Assembly (NCBI GenBank): GCA_902363875.1
Contig: CABJBO010000005.1
Location: forward strand, 15,096 to 79,095
DNA length: 64,000 bases
Direction of reading: 5' to 3'
Source: Coriobacteriaceae bacterium
Lineage (GTDB): Bacteria > Actinomycetota > Coriobacteriia > Coriobacteriales > Coriobacteriaceae
A model generated the notes under the pieces. That model was not told where the DNA came from, did not search any database, and saw nothing but the letters and a program-made list of their open reading frames with translations. Both the position numbers and the translations under genes were made by a program. Positions 1 through 8,928 of this stretch are shown here, one piece after another (positions within the stretch are counted from its first letter, which is position 1; every line of letters starts with the position of its first letter).

Positions 1-27
1 GCAATATAGATCTGAATTAAAGATGGC

Positions 28-57
28 GCGCGGCCTTTTAGGCCGCGCTTTTGTTTT
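28..57 (+). terminator. Rho-independent terminator of an upstream gene
   Basis: Perfect 8-bp stem (GCGCGGCC at 28-35, GGCCGCGC at 41-48) with a 5-nt loop, followed by TTTTGTTTT. No gene ends inside the window before it, so it should terminate a plus-strand gene lying to the left. Confidence 0.8.
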
Positions 58-80
58 GGTTCGCGCCATGTGGGGGTGAT

Positions 81-288
81 GGCGACGTGCATTTTTGCGA
101 GTATTCTGCAACCGAAGGCCCCTGCATACCGACCCCGGGCAAAAAATCGGGATTTCTCGATGTTTTCTACGAATGACGGGCGGGGTTATGGGCTGACAGC
201 GTTTGATTTGCAGGGATATTCGCGGTCTTTGGCATTTATCGTAGCGCCCGAAGCTCTTGGTTATGTTGAATACTCCTAAAAATGCACG
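81..288. repeat. Intergenic inverted-repeat element, family F1 (copy 1)
   Basis: Imperfect terminal inverted repeats bound this element: CGTGCATTTTTGCGAGTATT at 86-105 against AATACTCCTAAAAATGCACG at 269-288. The left arm, extended to 81, shares the pattern GGCGACGTGC-N6-GCGARTATTC with the arms of the element at 40618-40801, while the interiors differ. The interior has a 69-codon open frame (70-279) without a ribosome-binding site or recognisable protein features, which I do not call. The stretch 58-318 contains no other gene. Confidence 0.6.
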
Positions 289-318
289 GCGCTATGAGGG
301 GGACCTTCGCGAAAAAGG

Positions 319-357
319 AAACCGCCCCGTCGAAGTATGCGTTCGACGGGGCGGTTT
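319..357 (-). terminator. Terminator of lemA
   Basis: Perfect 16-bp stem (319-334 with 342-357) and a 7-nt loop. On the minus strand it is followed by a T-rich run (TTTCCTTTTTC). It lies just beyond the lemA stop codon. Confidence 0.8.
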
Positions 358-393
358 ATACATTTGGCCGATTAAGGATGCGCTGCCAAACTA

Positions 394-945
394 CTAGAAC
401 TTGACGGTCGGGGCCTGGCGGGCTGCTTCGGCGGCCTCGAAGCCCTGGCGCTCCTTAAACTGGAAGATGCCGGCAAAGATAACAGCCGGGAACGTCTGGA
501 TGGCGTTGTTGTAGCTGAGCACGCAGTCGTTGTAGCTCTGGCGTGCATAGCTAATCTTGTTCTCGGTATCCTCGAGCGATGCCTGCAGCTGCGTAAAGTT
601 GGTGTTTGCCTTAAGATCGGGGTAGGCCTCGGCCACGGCAAAGAGCTGGCGCAGCGCACCGGTCAGCACGTTGTCGGCTTCCATCTTGGCCTCGGGCGTG
701 GTGGCCTTGACGGCGGTGTTACGCGCACTGATCACGGCGGAAAGCGTCTCTTGCTCGTGCTTGGCGTAGCCCTTGACGGTCTCGACCAGGTTGGGGATCA
801 GGTCGTTGCGGCGCTGCAGCTGCGTATCGATGTTCTGCCAGGCGTTGTCGATGCGGTTACGCTTGGTGACCATGTTGTTGTAGATGCCGGCGATGGCGCA
901 GACAATCACAATGACAACAACGATGCCGATGATGACGGTAATCAT
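394..945 (-). CDS. lemA: LemA family protein
   Basis: A 183-residue protein with one N-terminal membrane helix (about residues 2-22, rich in Ile/Val) and a soluble helical domain. The segment with YNNMVTKRNRIDNAW and then QLQRRNDLIPNLVETVKGYA is the family hallmark, and the tail FKERQGFEAAE is also typical. Length matches the usual ~185 residues. LemA proteins are single-pass membrane proteins of unclear function, often found beside membrane metalloproteases; no such partner is here. The gene stands alone between a strong terminator and a divergent TetR-type gene, so it is probably monocistronic. Confidence 0.9.
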   Translation of the reverse strand: MITVIIGIVVVIVIVCAIAGIYNNMVTKRNRIDNAWQNIDTQLQRRNDLIPNLVETVKGYAKHEQETLSAVISARNTAVKATTPEAKMEADNVLTGALRQLFAVAEAYPDLKANTNFTQLQASLEDTENKISYARQSYNDCVLSYNNAIQTFPAVIFAGIFQFKERQGFEAAEAARQAPTVKF

Positions 946-1156
946 GATGTCTCCGTTTCGAATGGCCGCGGCGGCATGCGCCAGCTGCCGTTGGTATAAC
1001 GCTACTAGTATACCCGCAACGTTTTGCCGTGCCGAACTTTCCGGTAAGCGTTATGTTTTCGGTGAGGTTGGCACCGGGGCAAAGCGCGCGAGGTACAGGT
1101 GTAAGATATGCGACAGATTGACGAGTGTTGTCTTTGCCCTGAGGATGGCGATACGG

Positions 1157-1741
1157 ATGGACCTTCGCATCAAGAAAACCTACCGTGCCCTGTTCGATGC
1201 CTTCACCGAGCTTCTCGAGGAGCATCGTTTTGAGGACCTGACGGTTGCCATGCTGTGCGACCGCGCCATGATTCGCCGCACGACGTTCTACAAGCACTTT
1301 CGCGACAAGAACGATTACTTTGCCTTTTATATCGATGAGCTCATGTCGAGCTTGCCGCAAAAACAGCCCGATGAGGCCGGCGCAGTGTCTGCCGAGGACG
1401 TGCGCGCGCTTCGGCATGCGATTTTGGACGATGCCATGGATTTGATTCTGGCGCACGAGCGGCTCATGGATAACATTTTGGCAAGCAGCATGTCGGGCAT
1501 GTTGACCAACGTTATTTGCGACCGCATTGCCCGCTCTATCCGCGAGCGTGTGATGAACGTGCTTGCCGAGGATGCCCTGGCCCCCGTGTCGCTCGAGACG
1601 ACGTCTGAGTTTGTCGCCGGCGGTATTATTCGACTTTTCACGATATGGTGGGAATCGGGCCACGATCTTGAGCGTCGACCCGAGATGGCCGACGTGGTCG
1701 ATGCACTGTTTGAGCGGACCATGACACCGGTGCATCACTAG
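1157..1741 (+). CDS. TetR/AcrR family transcriptional regulator
   Basis: About 194 residues. The N-terminal ~55 residues form a TetR-type helix-turn-helix: RALFDAFTELLEEHRFEDLTV, then MLCDRAMIRRTTFYKHF, where the recognition helix ends in the characteristic T-x-Y-x-H-F. The remainder is a helical ligand/dimer domain of the kind seen in small TetR regulators of Firmicutes and Actinomycetota. Start choice: the ATG at 1157 lies 12 nt after a GAGG (1141-1144); an in-frame ATG at 1145 is possible but leaves no spacing. The open frame runs further upstream without a plausible start. No neighbouring operon is an obvious target; lemA is divergent. Confidence 0.8.
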   Translation: MDLRIKKTYRALFDAFTELLEEHRFEDLTVAMLCDRAMIRRTTFYKHFRDKNDYFAFYIDELMSSLPQKQPDEAGAVSAEDVRALRHAILDDAMDLILAHERLMDNILASSMSGMLTNVICDRIARSIRERVMNVLAEDALAPVSLETTSEFVAGGIIRLFTIWWESGHDLERRPEMADVVDALFERTMTPVHH

Positions 1742-1744
1742 AAG

Positions 1745-1834
1745 TGGCGGAGAGAGGGGGATTCGAACCCCCGGAACGCTTTCGCGCTCAACGGTTTTCA
1801 AGACCGCCGCATTCAACCGCTCTGCCATCTCTCC
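1745..1834 (-). tRNA. tRNA-Ser (anticodon UGA)
   Basis: Read on the minus strand: the 7-bp acceptor stem GGAGAGA pairs with TCTCTCC, the discriminator is G, and CCA is encoded. A long variable arm is present, as expected for class II serine tRNA. The anticodon loop CTTGAAA gives anticodon TGA, and the T-loop is GGTTCGAATCC. The 90-nt length including CCA fits. Confidence 0.95.
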
Positions 1835-1885
1835 GTGAGTCGTAATGATAGCATCGTTTTGAATTTGCAACAGGGAAGGCGAACG

Positions 1886-3667
1886 ATGACGATCACCGAA
1901 ATCGACGAGAAGTTCATGCGCGAGGCGTTGGCGGAGGCGCGAGCCGCCGCGGCGGTGGGCGAGGTGCCCATCGGAGCCGTAGTGGTGCGCGCGGGTGAGA
2001 TCGTCGCGAGGGCGCACAATCGGCGCGAGCTCGACCAGGACCCTTCGGCTCATGCCGAGTTTGCGGCCCTGTGCGCTGCCGCTCGGTCGCTCGGTCGCTG
2101 GCGCCTTTCCGACTGTACGGTCTACGTGACGCTTGAACCCTGCTGCATGTGTGCGGGGCTTATGGTCAACGCGCGCGTGGGGCGCTGCGTGTATGGCGCG
2201 AGCGATGCCAAGGCGGGCGCGTTGGGATCCCTATACGATTTGAATGCCGACCCGCGCCTGAATCATCGGTTTAATGTGACCGCCGGCGTGCTGGCAGACG
2301 AGTGTCGTGAGGTGTTGAGCAGCTATTTTAGTGGGCTGCGTGGCACCGATGGTACTGGCTGCGGTTGTGGGGCCGATCTTGAGGCGCATGCCGCTCATGC
2401 CGAGGCGCTCGCGTGTACCGAAGATATTGCCGTTGAGGCGGTCGATTTTGGTGCCGCGTGCCGCCGGCCCCGCCGTGTGCTGCTGGCGATCGACTCCTTT
2501 AAGGGCAGCGTTTCGAGTGCGCAGGCGGAGGCGGCGGTTGCCGAGGGCATGCGCCGTGTGTGGTCCGATGCCGAGGTGTGCACATTGCCGCTGGCAGATG
2601 GTGGCGAGGGAACGCTCGACGCCATCGCCGCATGCGGTGGCGAGCTTGTGACCTGCGAGGTCGCAGGCCCCTTGGGCGAGCGTGTGCCTGCCCGGATGCT
2701 GGTTGATGTCGAGCGCGAGTCAGCGGTCATCGAGATGGCCGAGGCGGCCGGCATTGGGTATTCGCCTTGCACGGAGTTGTCGGCGCTGGCCGCTACAACC
2801 TATGGCGTGGGCGAGCTCATGCTTCGCGCGGTTCGCACGGGCGCAAAGACACTCTATATTGGTCTGGGCGGCAGTGCTACCAACGATGGTGGCGCCGGTA
2901 TGCTGCAGGCGCTGGGCGCGCGCGTGGTCGATGAGTGTGGCTGCAATATCGCCCCCGGTCTTGCGGGTCTCGAACACGTGGTGAGTATCGATTTGGCGCC
3001 AGCGCTTCGGGCGCTGAACGGCGCGCGTGTCGTGGCGCTTTCGGATGTAGAGAATCCGCTCGTGGGACGCCGAGGCGCTCTGGCGGTGTTCGGTGGGCAG
3101 AAGGGCCTGCCGACAGATGACGCCGAGGCGCTTCACAAGTGCGACAGCTGGATGGTCGGCTACGGCCGCCTGCTCGATACGGCGATTGCTAGGGCGCGGG
3201 CTCAGGGGTTGTTGCGCACACCCGAGGGCGCACGGACATTTGGCTCGGTGCTCGGCGTGCCCGGCGCCGGTGCCGCTGGCGGTCTGGGCGCCGCGCTGCT
3301 AGCGCTCGGTGCAGAGCTACATTCGGGCGTGGAGACGGTGCTTGATCTGATTGGGTTTGACGAGCGCGTGCGGGATGTCGATCTGGTCATAACGGGCGAG
3401 GGCAATATGGACGAGCAATCCGCCGCCGGCAAAGCGCCGGTGGGTGTGGCCCGCCGTGCCAAGCGCTATGGCAAGCCGGTGGTCGCCGTCGTGGGCGGTC
3501 GCGCTGACAACCTGGATGCGGTGTATGAGCAGGGCGTCGACCTGGTTTTGACGATCTGCCGCAAGCCCATGGGCCTTGAGCTGGCGCTCGATCCCCAAGA
3601 AGCCATAACCAACCTTATCTGCGCCGGCGAGTCTGCCGCTCGATCCTACGACCTCGCCCGCCTCTAA
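1886..3667 (+). CDS. tRNA-adenosine deaminase (TadA) fused to glycerate kinase
   Basis: One uninterrupted 593-residue frame with two enzymes. Residues ~1-152 are a TadA deaminase, which converts A34 of tRNA-Arg to inosine: the zinc/catalytic motif HAE lies at 56-58 and PCCMC at 85-89, and the length is that of free TadA. After a low-complexity linker (~153-195), residues ~197-593 are a type II glycerate kinase (GlxK/GarK fold). Its signatures are LLAIDSFKGSVSS, LADGGEGT, GLGGSATNDGGAGML and ITGEGNMDEQS. The start is the ATG at 1886, preceded by AGGGAAGG; the frame opens upstream but without a better start. The two activities have no known biochemical link, so the fusion may only ensure co-expression. 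The tRNA-Ser gene lies immediately upstream in the opposite direction. Confidence 0.9.
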   Translation: MTITEIDEKFMREALAEARAAAAVGEVPIGAVVVRAGEIVARAHNRRELDQDPSAHAEFAALCAAARSLGRWRLSDCTVYVTLEPCCMCAGLMVNARVGRCVYGASDAKAGALGSLYDLNADPRLNHRFNVTAGVLADECREVLSSYFSGLRGTDGTGCGCGADLEAHAAHAEALACTEDIAVEAVDFGAACRRPRRVLLAIDSFKGSVSSAQAEAAVAEGMRRVWSDAEVCTLPLADGGEGTLDAIAACGGELVTCEVAGPLGERVPARMLVDVERESAVIEMAEAAGIGYSPCTELSALAATTYGVGELMLRAVRTGAKTLYIGLGGSATNDGGAGMLQALGARVVDECGCNIAPGLAGLEHVVSIDLAPALRALNGARVVALSDVENPLVGRRGALAVFGGQKGLPTDDAEALHKCDSWMVGYGRLLDTAIARARAQGLLRTPEGARTFGSVLGVPGAGAAGGLGAALLALGAELHSGVETVLDLIGFDERVRDVDLVITGEGNMDEQSAAGKAPVGVARRAKRYGKPVVAVVGGRADNLDAVYEQGVDLVLTICRKPMGLELALDPQEAITNLICAGESAARSYDLARL

Positions 3668-3683
3668 AACCCATCCCCTCGAT

Positions 3684-3752
3684 AAGTTGCGGTGAAATAC
3701 GGAGTGTTTTTGCCTTTAAGGTGCCAATTCAGTCCGTATTCCACCGTAACTT
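3684..3752. repeat. Intergenic dyad element, family F3 (copy 1)
   Basis: Imperfect inverted repeat whose 20-nt arms match at 18 positions: AAGTTGCGGTGAAATACGGA at the left, and TCCGTATTCCACC then GTAACTT at the right. Nearly the same arms occur at 27180-27246. It sits directly after the tadA/glycerate-kinase stop, a position that suits transcript 3'-end formation or protection. Confidence 0.7.
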
Positions 3753-3804
3753 CGTGAATGGTCATCCGAGGCTGGTCGACATGGGTTTCGAGTCGGACCG
3801 TTTG

Positions 3805-3998
3805 CCACGAAACACGGCTATCTACTACGTTTAACCGACCACCCTCGACTATCTCGGAATTTGCAAAAATGAAACCGCAGGTAGAGAGCTTGCCGATTTC
3901 CGAAAAAGTCGGCTATGGTCGACCCCTGCGACCAAAACGTAGTAGATGGGGCCTTTTCGTGGCGCAGCACCAGATCAGTCTTTTTGGGACGGGGCTTT
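3805..3998. repeat. Intergenic inverted-repeat element, family F2 (copy 1)
   Basis: Arms CGGCTATCTACTACGTTT (3815-3832) and AAACGTAGTAGAT followed by GGGGCC (from 3935) bound an interior that includes ACCGCAGGTAGA and TGGTCGACCC. The reverse complement of 44435-44619 shows the same arms, the same interior words and the same flank (CAGTCTTTT, TGGGACGGG). The two elements are therefore copies in opposite orientation. No reading frame in this stretch looks like a protein. Confidence 0.7.
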
Positions 3999-4062
3999 CT
4001 TGGCTACTTTCGTCACCCTGATGTCCCCAGTCAAAAAGTAGTCAAAAAAGCCCCGTCCCAAA
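3983..4062. other. Long stem-loop upstream of the SRP RNA gene
   Basis: Left arm TTGGGACGGGGCTTT (from 3984) and right arm AAAGCCCCGTCCCAA (to 4061) pair; the pairing continues imperfectly inwards (GGCTACTTT with AAAAAGTAG). It partly overlaps the right edge of repeat F2. It may insulate the SRP RNA gene from upstream transcription. Confidence 0.55.
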
Positions 4063-4107
4063 TTAGCTGTCTTGCCCCATCGGGCGGGAGCAGGTAAGAT
4101 ATATCGA

Positions 4108-4230
4108 GCGCCTAGCGCGTTCGATGGGTTCGGATGACGACATGTTCCGAATCTGGTCAGGTCCGGAAGGAAGCAGCCATAAGGAGCCTCTGTCGGGCAT
4201 CCGAATCCATCGAGTGCGCAGGCGCTTTTT
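4108..4230 (+). ncRNA. ffs: Small bacterial signal recognition particle RNA (4.5S type)
   Basis: The conserved apical domain reads GGTCAGGTCCGGAAGG then AAGCAGCC (4155-4178), the Ffh-binding signature. It is flanked by a long rod: GCGCGTTCGATGG... at 4115 pairs with ...CCATCGAGTGCGC ending 4219, and an outer GCGCCT/AGGCGC pair (4108-4113, 4220-4225) is followed by TTTTT. The RNA is thus about 105-120 nt with its own terminator. It acts with Ffh to target membrane proteins. Exact 5' and 3' ends are estimated. Confidence 0.92.
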
Positions 4231-4454
4231 CGTGCCGCGGCTACCCGCGAGTGCCGGCAGGGTCACATTTATCTGATAATTGAATCCCTGGCGTTATGTC
4301 GCTCGCTGGCGTTGCCAAAACATCGGCTGCTACGTGCCTTGGGCGCTAGCGGCCGTTGCCCTTACATCTGTAACGAGTTGCTTACGCATCTTCAGGGTTC
4401 GCCGTACTATCATGAATCAGATTGAAGAGAGATGATGATAGGGAGCGCCTTTTT

Positions 4455-6317
4455 ATGATTGAGCTGCTCAGGCGTTTTGGTGGTAAGTTTCGCCGATATA
4501 TGGTGATCGGCCCTGCGTGCAAGTTGATCGAAGTGATCTTTGACCTGCTGACGCCGCTGGTGATTGCCCAGATGATCGATAAGGGCATTGGCTCGCACGA
4601 CGTTAATGCCGTTATCCACTACGGCATGGTACTTGGCGCCATGGCTGTGATCGGCATCTCGTTTACGCTCGTCTGCCAAAAGATGGCGGCGCTCACCTCG
4701 CAGGGCATGGGTACCGATATCCGTGGTGCGCTCTACCAGCACATCAACAAGCTGAGCTATGCTGAGCTCGATCGCTTTGGCACGCCGTCGCTCATCACGC
4801 GCATTACCAACGACGTCAACCAGGTGCAGCTTGCCGTGGCGCTGGGCGTGCGCATGCTCATCCGCTGGCCTTTCCTGGCGGTGGGCTCCATGGTCGCGGC
4901 CCTTGCCATCGACCTTAAGCTTGGCGTGATTTTCTTGATTTGCACGCCCGCCATTGGCCTGGTGTTTTGGTTTGTCATGGCGCGCTGCATTCCGTACTAC
5001 AGGCAGCTGCAGGCAAAGCTCGACCGCATCGCGCTTATTTGCCGCGAGGGGCTTTCGGGCGCCCGCGTGGTTCGTGCGTTTGTGCGCGAAGACCACGAGC
5101 GCGAGCGCTTTGCCCAGGCCGCCGACGACCAGGCCAATACCGCCATCGTGGTGGGCAAGCTTTCGTCGATTCTCAACCCCGTCACCTTTTTGGTGATGAA
5201 CCTGGGCGTGTGCGCCATCCTGTGGGTGGGCGGCATCCAGGTCAACGTGGGCGAGCTCACGCAGGGTCAGGTCATGGCGTTTGTGAACTACATGACGCAG
5301 ACCCTCACCTCCATCGTGTATGTCGCCAACCTGGTCGTGGTCTTTACCAAGGCGAGCGCCAGCGCGTCGCGCATCAACGAGGTGCTCAATTGCGAGCCGA
5401 GCATCACCGACGGGGACAACCAGCCGGTCGCGCTGCCCAAGCCGGGCAATGTCGCTCCAGTTCCTGCGCTGAGCTTGAGCCATGCGAGCTTCTCTTTTGG
5501 CGCGGGCGCGGCAAATGCCATCAACGGTGTGACGCTGGAACTCCCGCTGGGCAAGACGCTCGGCATTATCGGCGGTACGGGTAGCGGCAAGTCCACGCTC
5601 GTCTCGCTTATCCCGCGCCTGTACGATGCGGGCACCGGCAGCGTGAGCGTGATGGGCGCCGACGTGCGCGCCTGGCCGCTCGACCAGCTGCGCCATGTGG
5701 TCGCAACCGTTCCGCAGCGTGCGTCGCTGGTGAGTGGCACCATCCGCAGTAACCTGACCTGGCGCGACGAGGCGGCGACCGACGATGAGCTCTGGGCGGC
5801 GCTCGATATGGCGCAGGCCAGCGAGTTTGTGCGCAACAAGCCGCAGGGGCTCGACGCCCCGGTCGAGGCGGGCGGCAAGAACTTTAGCGGTGGTCAGCGC
5901 CAGCGCCTGACCATCGCGCGTGCCCTGGTGGGCTCGCCCCAGATTCTGATCATGGACGACTCCGCCTCGGCGCTCGACTTTAAGACCGACACGGCGCTTC
6001 GCCATGCCATCCGCGAGCGCAGCGTGCGCGGTGCCGCCGAGGGCGGGCTGCCGCTGACAACCGTCATCGTGAGCCAGCGCGTATCGACCGTGCACGACGC
6101 CGACATGATCTGCGTACTCGACCACGGCTCGGTCGCGGGCCTGGGCACGCATGACGAGTTGTATGCAAGCTGCCAACTCTATCGTGAGATTTGCCAGTCG
6201 CAGCTGCGCCGCGAGGAGCTCGAGGGCCAGCAGGGGAGCACGACGCCCACGCCCACCCCAAGACCCGCGTCCGCTCCGACCGTCCCCGCATCTGTCTGCG
6301 CAAAGGAGGGCTGCTAA
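4455..6317 (+). CDS. ABC exporter subunit with degenerate ATPase site (heterodimer half A)
   Basis: 620 residues: a six-helix type IV exporter membrane domain (~1-310) followed by a nucleotide-binding domain. Walker A is GGTGSGKST and the signature is FSGGQRQRL. The Walker B end is ILIMDDSASALD, with Asp where the catalytic Glu should be, and the switch residue is Gln (VSQRVST) instead of His. This is the pattern of the non-hydrolysing half of heterodimeric exporters such as TM287/288 or BmrCD. The start is the ATG at 4455 after AGGGAG; a TTG at 4422 is also in frame. The next gene abuts directly (stop at 6317, ATG at 6318), so the two form one operon. Substrate unknown; drug or lipid/peptide export is typical. 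Confidence 0.9.
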   Translation: MIELLRRFGGKFRRYMVIGPACKLIEVIFDLLTPLVIAQMIDKGIGSHDVNAVIHYGMVLGAMAVIGISFTLVCQKMAALTSQGMGTDIRGALYQHINKLSYAELDRFGTPSLITRITNDVNQVQLAVALGVRMLIRWPFLAVGSMVAALAIDLKLGVIFLICTPAIGLVFWFVMARCIPYYRQLQAKLDRIALICREGLSGARVVRAFVREDHERERFAQAADDQANTAIVVGKLSSILNPVTFLVMNLGVCAILWVGGIQVNVGELTQGQVMAFVNYMTQTLTSIVYVANLVVVFTKASASASRINEVLNCEPSITDGDNQPVALPKPGNVAPVPALSLSHASFSFGAGAANAINGVTLELPLGKTLGIIGGTGSGKSTLVSLIPRLYDAGTGSVSVMGADVRAWPLDQLRHVVATVPQRASLVSGTIRSNLTWRDEAATDDELWAALDMAQASEFVRNKPQGLDAPVEAGGKNFSGGQRQRLTIARALVGSPQILIMDDSASALDFKTDTALRHAIRERSVRGAAEGGLPLTTVIVSQRVSTVHDADMICVLDHGSVAGLGTHDELYASCQLYREICQSQLRREELEGQQGSTTPTPTPRPASAPTVPASVCAKEGC

Positions 6318-8177
6318 ATGAATCCGTACACTTCCTCCGGTTCGGTCGCCACGATGGCGGCAAACGTGTCCGGTAACGATAACCTCAACGACCTGGGTGA
6401 CGGCCCACGCCAGCCCGGCGATCCCGAGCGCTATCCCGTGGGCGCGGTGACCCGCCGCCTGATGGGTTATGTTCGCCCGCACCGCGTCTCGTTTGCGGCG
6501 TCGTTTGTGAGTGCCGCCATCTCCGTTATCTTGCAGCTCTACACACCTATTCTCATTGGCGAGGGCATCGACCTGATTGTTGCCGCGAGCCAGGTGGATT
6601 TCGATGCACTGCTGCCGCTCGTCACCAAACTCGCGCTCGTTGTGGTGGGAGCCGCGGCCTTCCAGTGGCTGCAGGGCTATTGCGTCAACCGCCTGTCCTA
6701 CGAGACGGTGCGCGACATGCGGGTGGAGGCAAGCGACAAGCTCAGCCGTATGCCGCTCAGCTTTATCGACAGCCACGCCCACGGCGACCTTATGAGCCGC
6801 GTGGTCAACGACGTCGATCAGGTGGGCGACGGTCTGCTGCAGGGCTTCACGCAGCTCTTCACCGGTGTTATTACCATCGTGGGCACGCTCGCGTTTATGC
6901 TCTCCATCAACCTGACCATGACGCTCGTGGTGGTGCTCGTCACGCCGCTTTCCATTTTTGCAGCCGGTGCTATTGCCAAGCTCTCCAACAAAAGCTTTAC
7001 GGCACAGCAGCGTATTCAAGGGCAGCTCGGTGGTCATATCGAGGAGTACGTAGGCGAGCAAAAGCTTGTCGACGCCTTTGCCTATGGTCCCAACGCCCAG
7101 CAGCGCTTCGATGCCCTCAACGCTGAGCTCTACACCGCGGGCGAGCGTGCGCAGTTTATGGGTTCGCTCTCCAACCCCGGCACGCGCTTTATCAATAACA
7201 TCATCTATGCCGTGGTCGCTGTGATCGGCTGCGTGGGCGTGATCACGGGCGTGCCCGCGGCGCTTACGGTGGGCGGCGTGCAGATTTTCCTGTCCTATGC
7301 CAACCAGTACACCAAGCCGTTCAACGAGGTCACCAACGTCATTACGCAGATCCAGACCGCGTACGCCTCGGCGCGCCGCATGTTTGCGCTGCTCGATGCG
7401 CGCGAGCAGGAGCCCGATGCGACGGATGCCGCGGAGCTTGCCGCCCCGAAGGGCGAGGTCGCCTTTGAACATGTGGACTTTAGCTACGTTCACGACCGCA
7501 AGCTGCTGCAGGACATTTGCATCGAGGCCAAGCCCGGCATGCGCTTTGCCCTCGTTGGTCCCACGGGCTGCGGCAAGACGACGCTCATCAATTTGCTGCT
7601 GCGCTTTTACGATATCGATGCCGGTCGCATTGCGGTCGATGGCCGGTCTTCGCGTGACTACACGCGCGCAAGCCTGCGCCGCGCCTTTGGCATGGTGCTG
7701 CAGGACACCTGGCTGTTCGAGGGCACGGTGGCCGAAAACATTGCCTACGGTTGCCCGGATGCCACGCGCGAGCAGGTTATCGAGGCTGCCAAGCGCGCGC
7801 ATGCGCACAAGTTTATCGTGCAGCTGCCAGGCGGCTACGATACGGTAATCGGCGAGGACGGCGGCACGTTTAGCCAGGGTCAAAAACAACTGCTGTGCAT
7901 CGCGCGCGTCATGCTCACCGACCCGGCGATCTTGCTGCTGGACGAGGCGACCTCGAGCATCGATACCCGCACCGAGCTGCAGGTTCAGGCGGCATTCGAC
8001 GAGCTCATGGCAGGTCGCACAAGCTTTGTCGTGGCGCACCGCCTGAGCACCATCCGCAACGCCGACTGCATTCTGGTGATGCGCGACGGCGAGATTATCG
8101 AGCGCGGCACGCACGACGAGCTGCTAGCGGCAGGCGGCTTCTATGCCGAGCTCTACCGCAGCCAATTCGCCCAGTAG
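6318..8177 (+). CDS. ABC exporter subunit, catalytic half B
   Basis: 619 residues with a ~50-residue cytosolic N-terminal extension, six membrane helices, then an ATPase domain. Walker A is GPTGCGKTT, Walker B is ILLLDEATSSID with the catalytic Glu, and the switch His is in VAHRLST. The signature motif is altered to TFSQGQKQ. In heterodimers the altered signature faces the degenerate site of the partner, which is exactly the complement of the gene upstream. AAAGGAGG lies just before the ATG. It should pair with the 4455-6317 product to make one functional exporter. Confidence 0.92.
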   Translation: MNPYTSSGSVATMAANVSGNDNLNDLGDGPRQPGDPERYPVGAVTRRLMGYVRPHRVSFAASFVSAAISVILQLYTPILIGEGIDLIVAASQVDFDALLPLVTKLALVVVGAAAFQWLQGYCVNRLSYETVRDMRVEASDKLSRMPLSFIDSHAHGDLMSRVVNDVDQVGDGLLQGFTQLFTGVITIVGTLAFMLSINLTMTLVVVLVTPLSIFAAGAIAKLSNKSFTAQQRIQGQLGGHIEEYVGEQKLVDAFAYGPNAQQRFDALNAELYTAGERAQFMGSLSNPGTRFINNIIYAVVAVIGCVGVITGVPAALTVGGVQIFLSYANQYTKPFNEVTNVITQIQTAYASARRMFALLDAREQEPDATDAAELAAPKGEVAFEHVDFSYVHDRKLLQDICIEAKPGMRFALVGPTGCGKTTLINLLLRFYDIDAGRIAVDGRSSRDYTRASLRRAFGMVLQDTWLFEGTVAENIAYGCPDATREQVIEAAKRAHAHKFIVQLPGGYDTVIGEDGGTFSQGQKQLLCIARVMLTDPAILLLDEATSSIDTRTELQVQAAFDELMAGRTSFVVAHRLSTIRNADCILVMRDGEIIERGTHDELLAAGGFYAELYRSQFAQ

Positions 8178-8282
8178 GGAATACCGATTAGCGGCAGATG
8201 GTTTACATCTGCGCCGTTAGTACTAAGATATGCTTCTAACAAATTGCATTAATGGCTCGAGTTTCGGGGGAAACGAGGCAAC

Positions 8283-8840
8283 GTGACTATGACATGCTCT
8301 ATGGTGGTCAACAGCAAGAGCGGTAATACCAGGATGGTTACGGGGGCGATCAAGCGCGCTCTGCAGGCTGCGGGCGTTGAGTTTGTCCACGCCGCGGCGT
8401 TGAGCGACGATGCGGACGCAGATCAGGTTGCGCTCGAGGCGCAGGGCGCCTGCGCGGCCGACACGGTGCTCGTCGGTTTTTGGTGCGACAAGGGCGCGTG
8501 CACGCCTTCGGTCGCGGCGTTGCTCTCCGCCTTGCACGGTAAGCGCGTCTTCCTGTTTGGCACCTGCGGCTTTGGTGCCGACCAGAGCTATTATCAGCAG
8601 ATTATCGATCGCGTGACCTCCAATTTGGCCAATGATGCCGAGCTTGTAGGCTGGGCGATGTGCCAGGGCAAGATGGGTCCCGCGGTTAAGCAGCGCTACG
8701 AGGCAATGCTCGAGCAAGATCCCGAAAACGCCCGATTTAAGATGCTGCTCGACAACTGGGTTGCCGCGAAGGACCATCCCACCAAGGAAGATATGGATAA
8801 CATGGCTGCAGCCGCAAAAAAGGCCGTTTTGGGCGAATAA
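8283..8840 (+). CDS. Flavodoxin-like family protein
   Basis: About 185 residues. The N-terminus reads SMVVNSKSGNTRMVTGAI, matching the phosphate-binding loop of flavodoxins (S/T-x-S/T-G-N-T). Further segments typical of the fold are VLVGFWCDKGACTP and VFLFGTCGFGAD. These flavodoxin-like proteins bind FMN and act as electron carriers or small reductases; the partner is unknown. The start may be GTG 8283 or ATG 8289, since AACGAGG lies between 4 and 10 nt upstream. The gene follows the ABC exporter by about 100 bp and is ended by a clear terminator, so it may share the operon. Confidence 0.75.
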   Translation: MTMTCSMVVNSKSGNTRMVTGAIKRALQAAGVEFVHAAALSDDADADQVALEAQGACAADTVLVGFWCDKGACTPSVAALLSALHGKRVFLFGTCGFGADQSYYQQIIDRVTSNLANDAELVGWAMCQGKMGPAVKQRYEAMLEQDPENARFKMLLDNWVAAKDHPTKEDMDNMAAAAKKAVLGE

Positions 8841-8882
8841 CTTCGCCGCTTGCGGTGCCGCGCGTTCAATCGTACAAACGTG

Positions 8883-8910
8883 AAAGCCTCGAGATTCTCG
8901 GGGCTTTTTT
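8883..8910 (+). terminator. Terminator after the flavodoxin-like gene
   Basis: Stem AAGCCTCGAG (8884-8893) with CTCGGGGCTT (8897-8906), a 3-nt loop, then a run of T to 8910. One G-T pair is present. Confidence 0.85.
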
Positions 8911-8928
8911 CATGACACGAGGGCGCCC

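Noticed and set aside
70..279. 69-codon open frame near the left end
   Set aside because: Lies across an inverted-repeat element, lacks a ribosome-binding site and looks compositionally random.
4410..8114. 1234-codon open frame on the minus strand opposite the first ABC exporter
   Set aside because: It mirrors two genes with complete ABC motifs, has His/Arg/Ala-biased composition typical of an antisense frame in GC-rich DNA, and no ribosome-binding site or domain.
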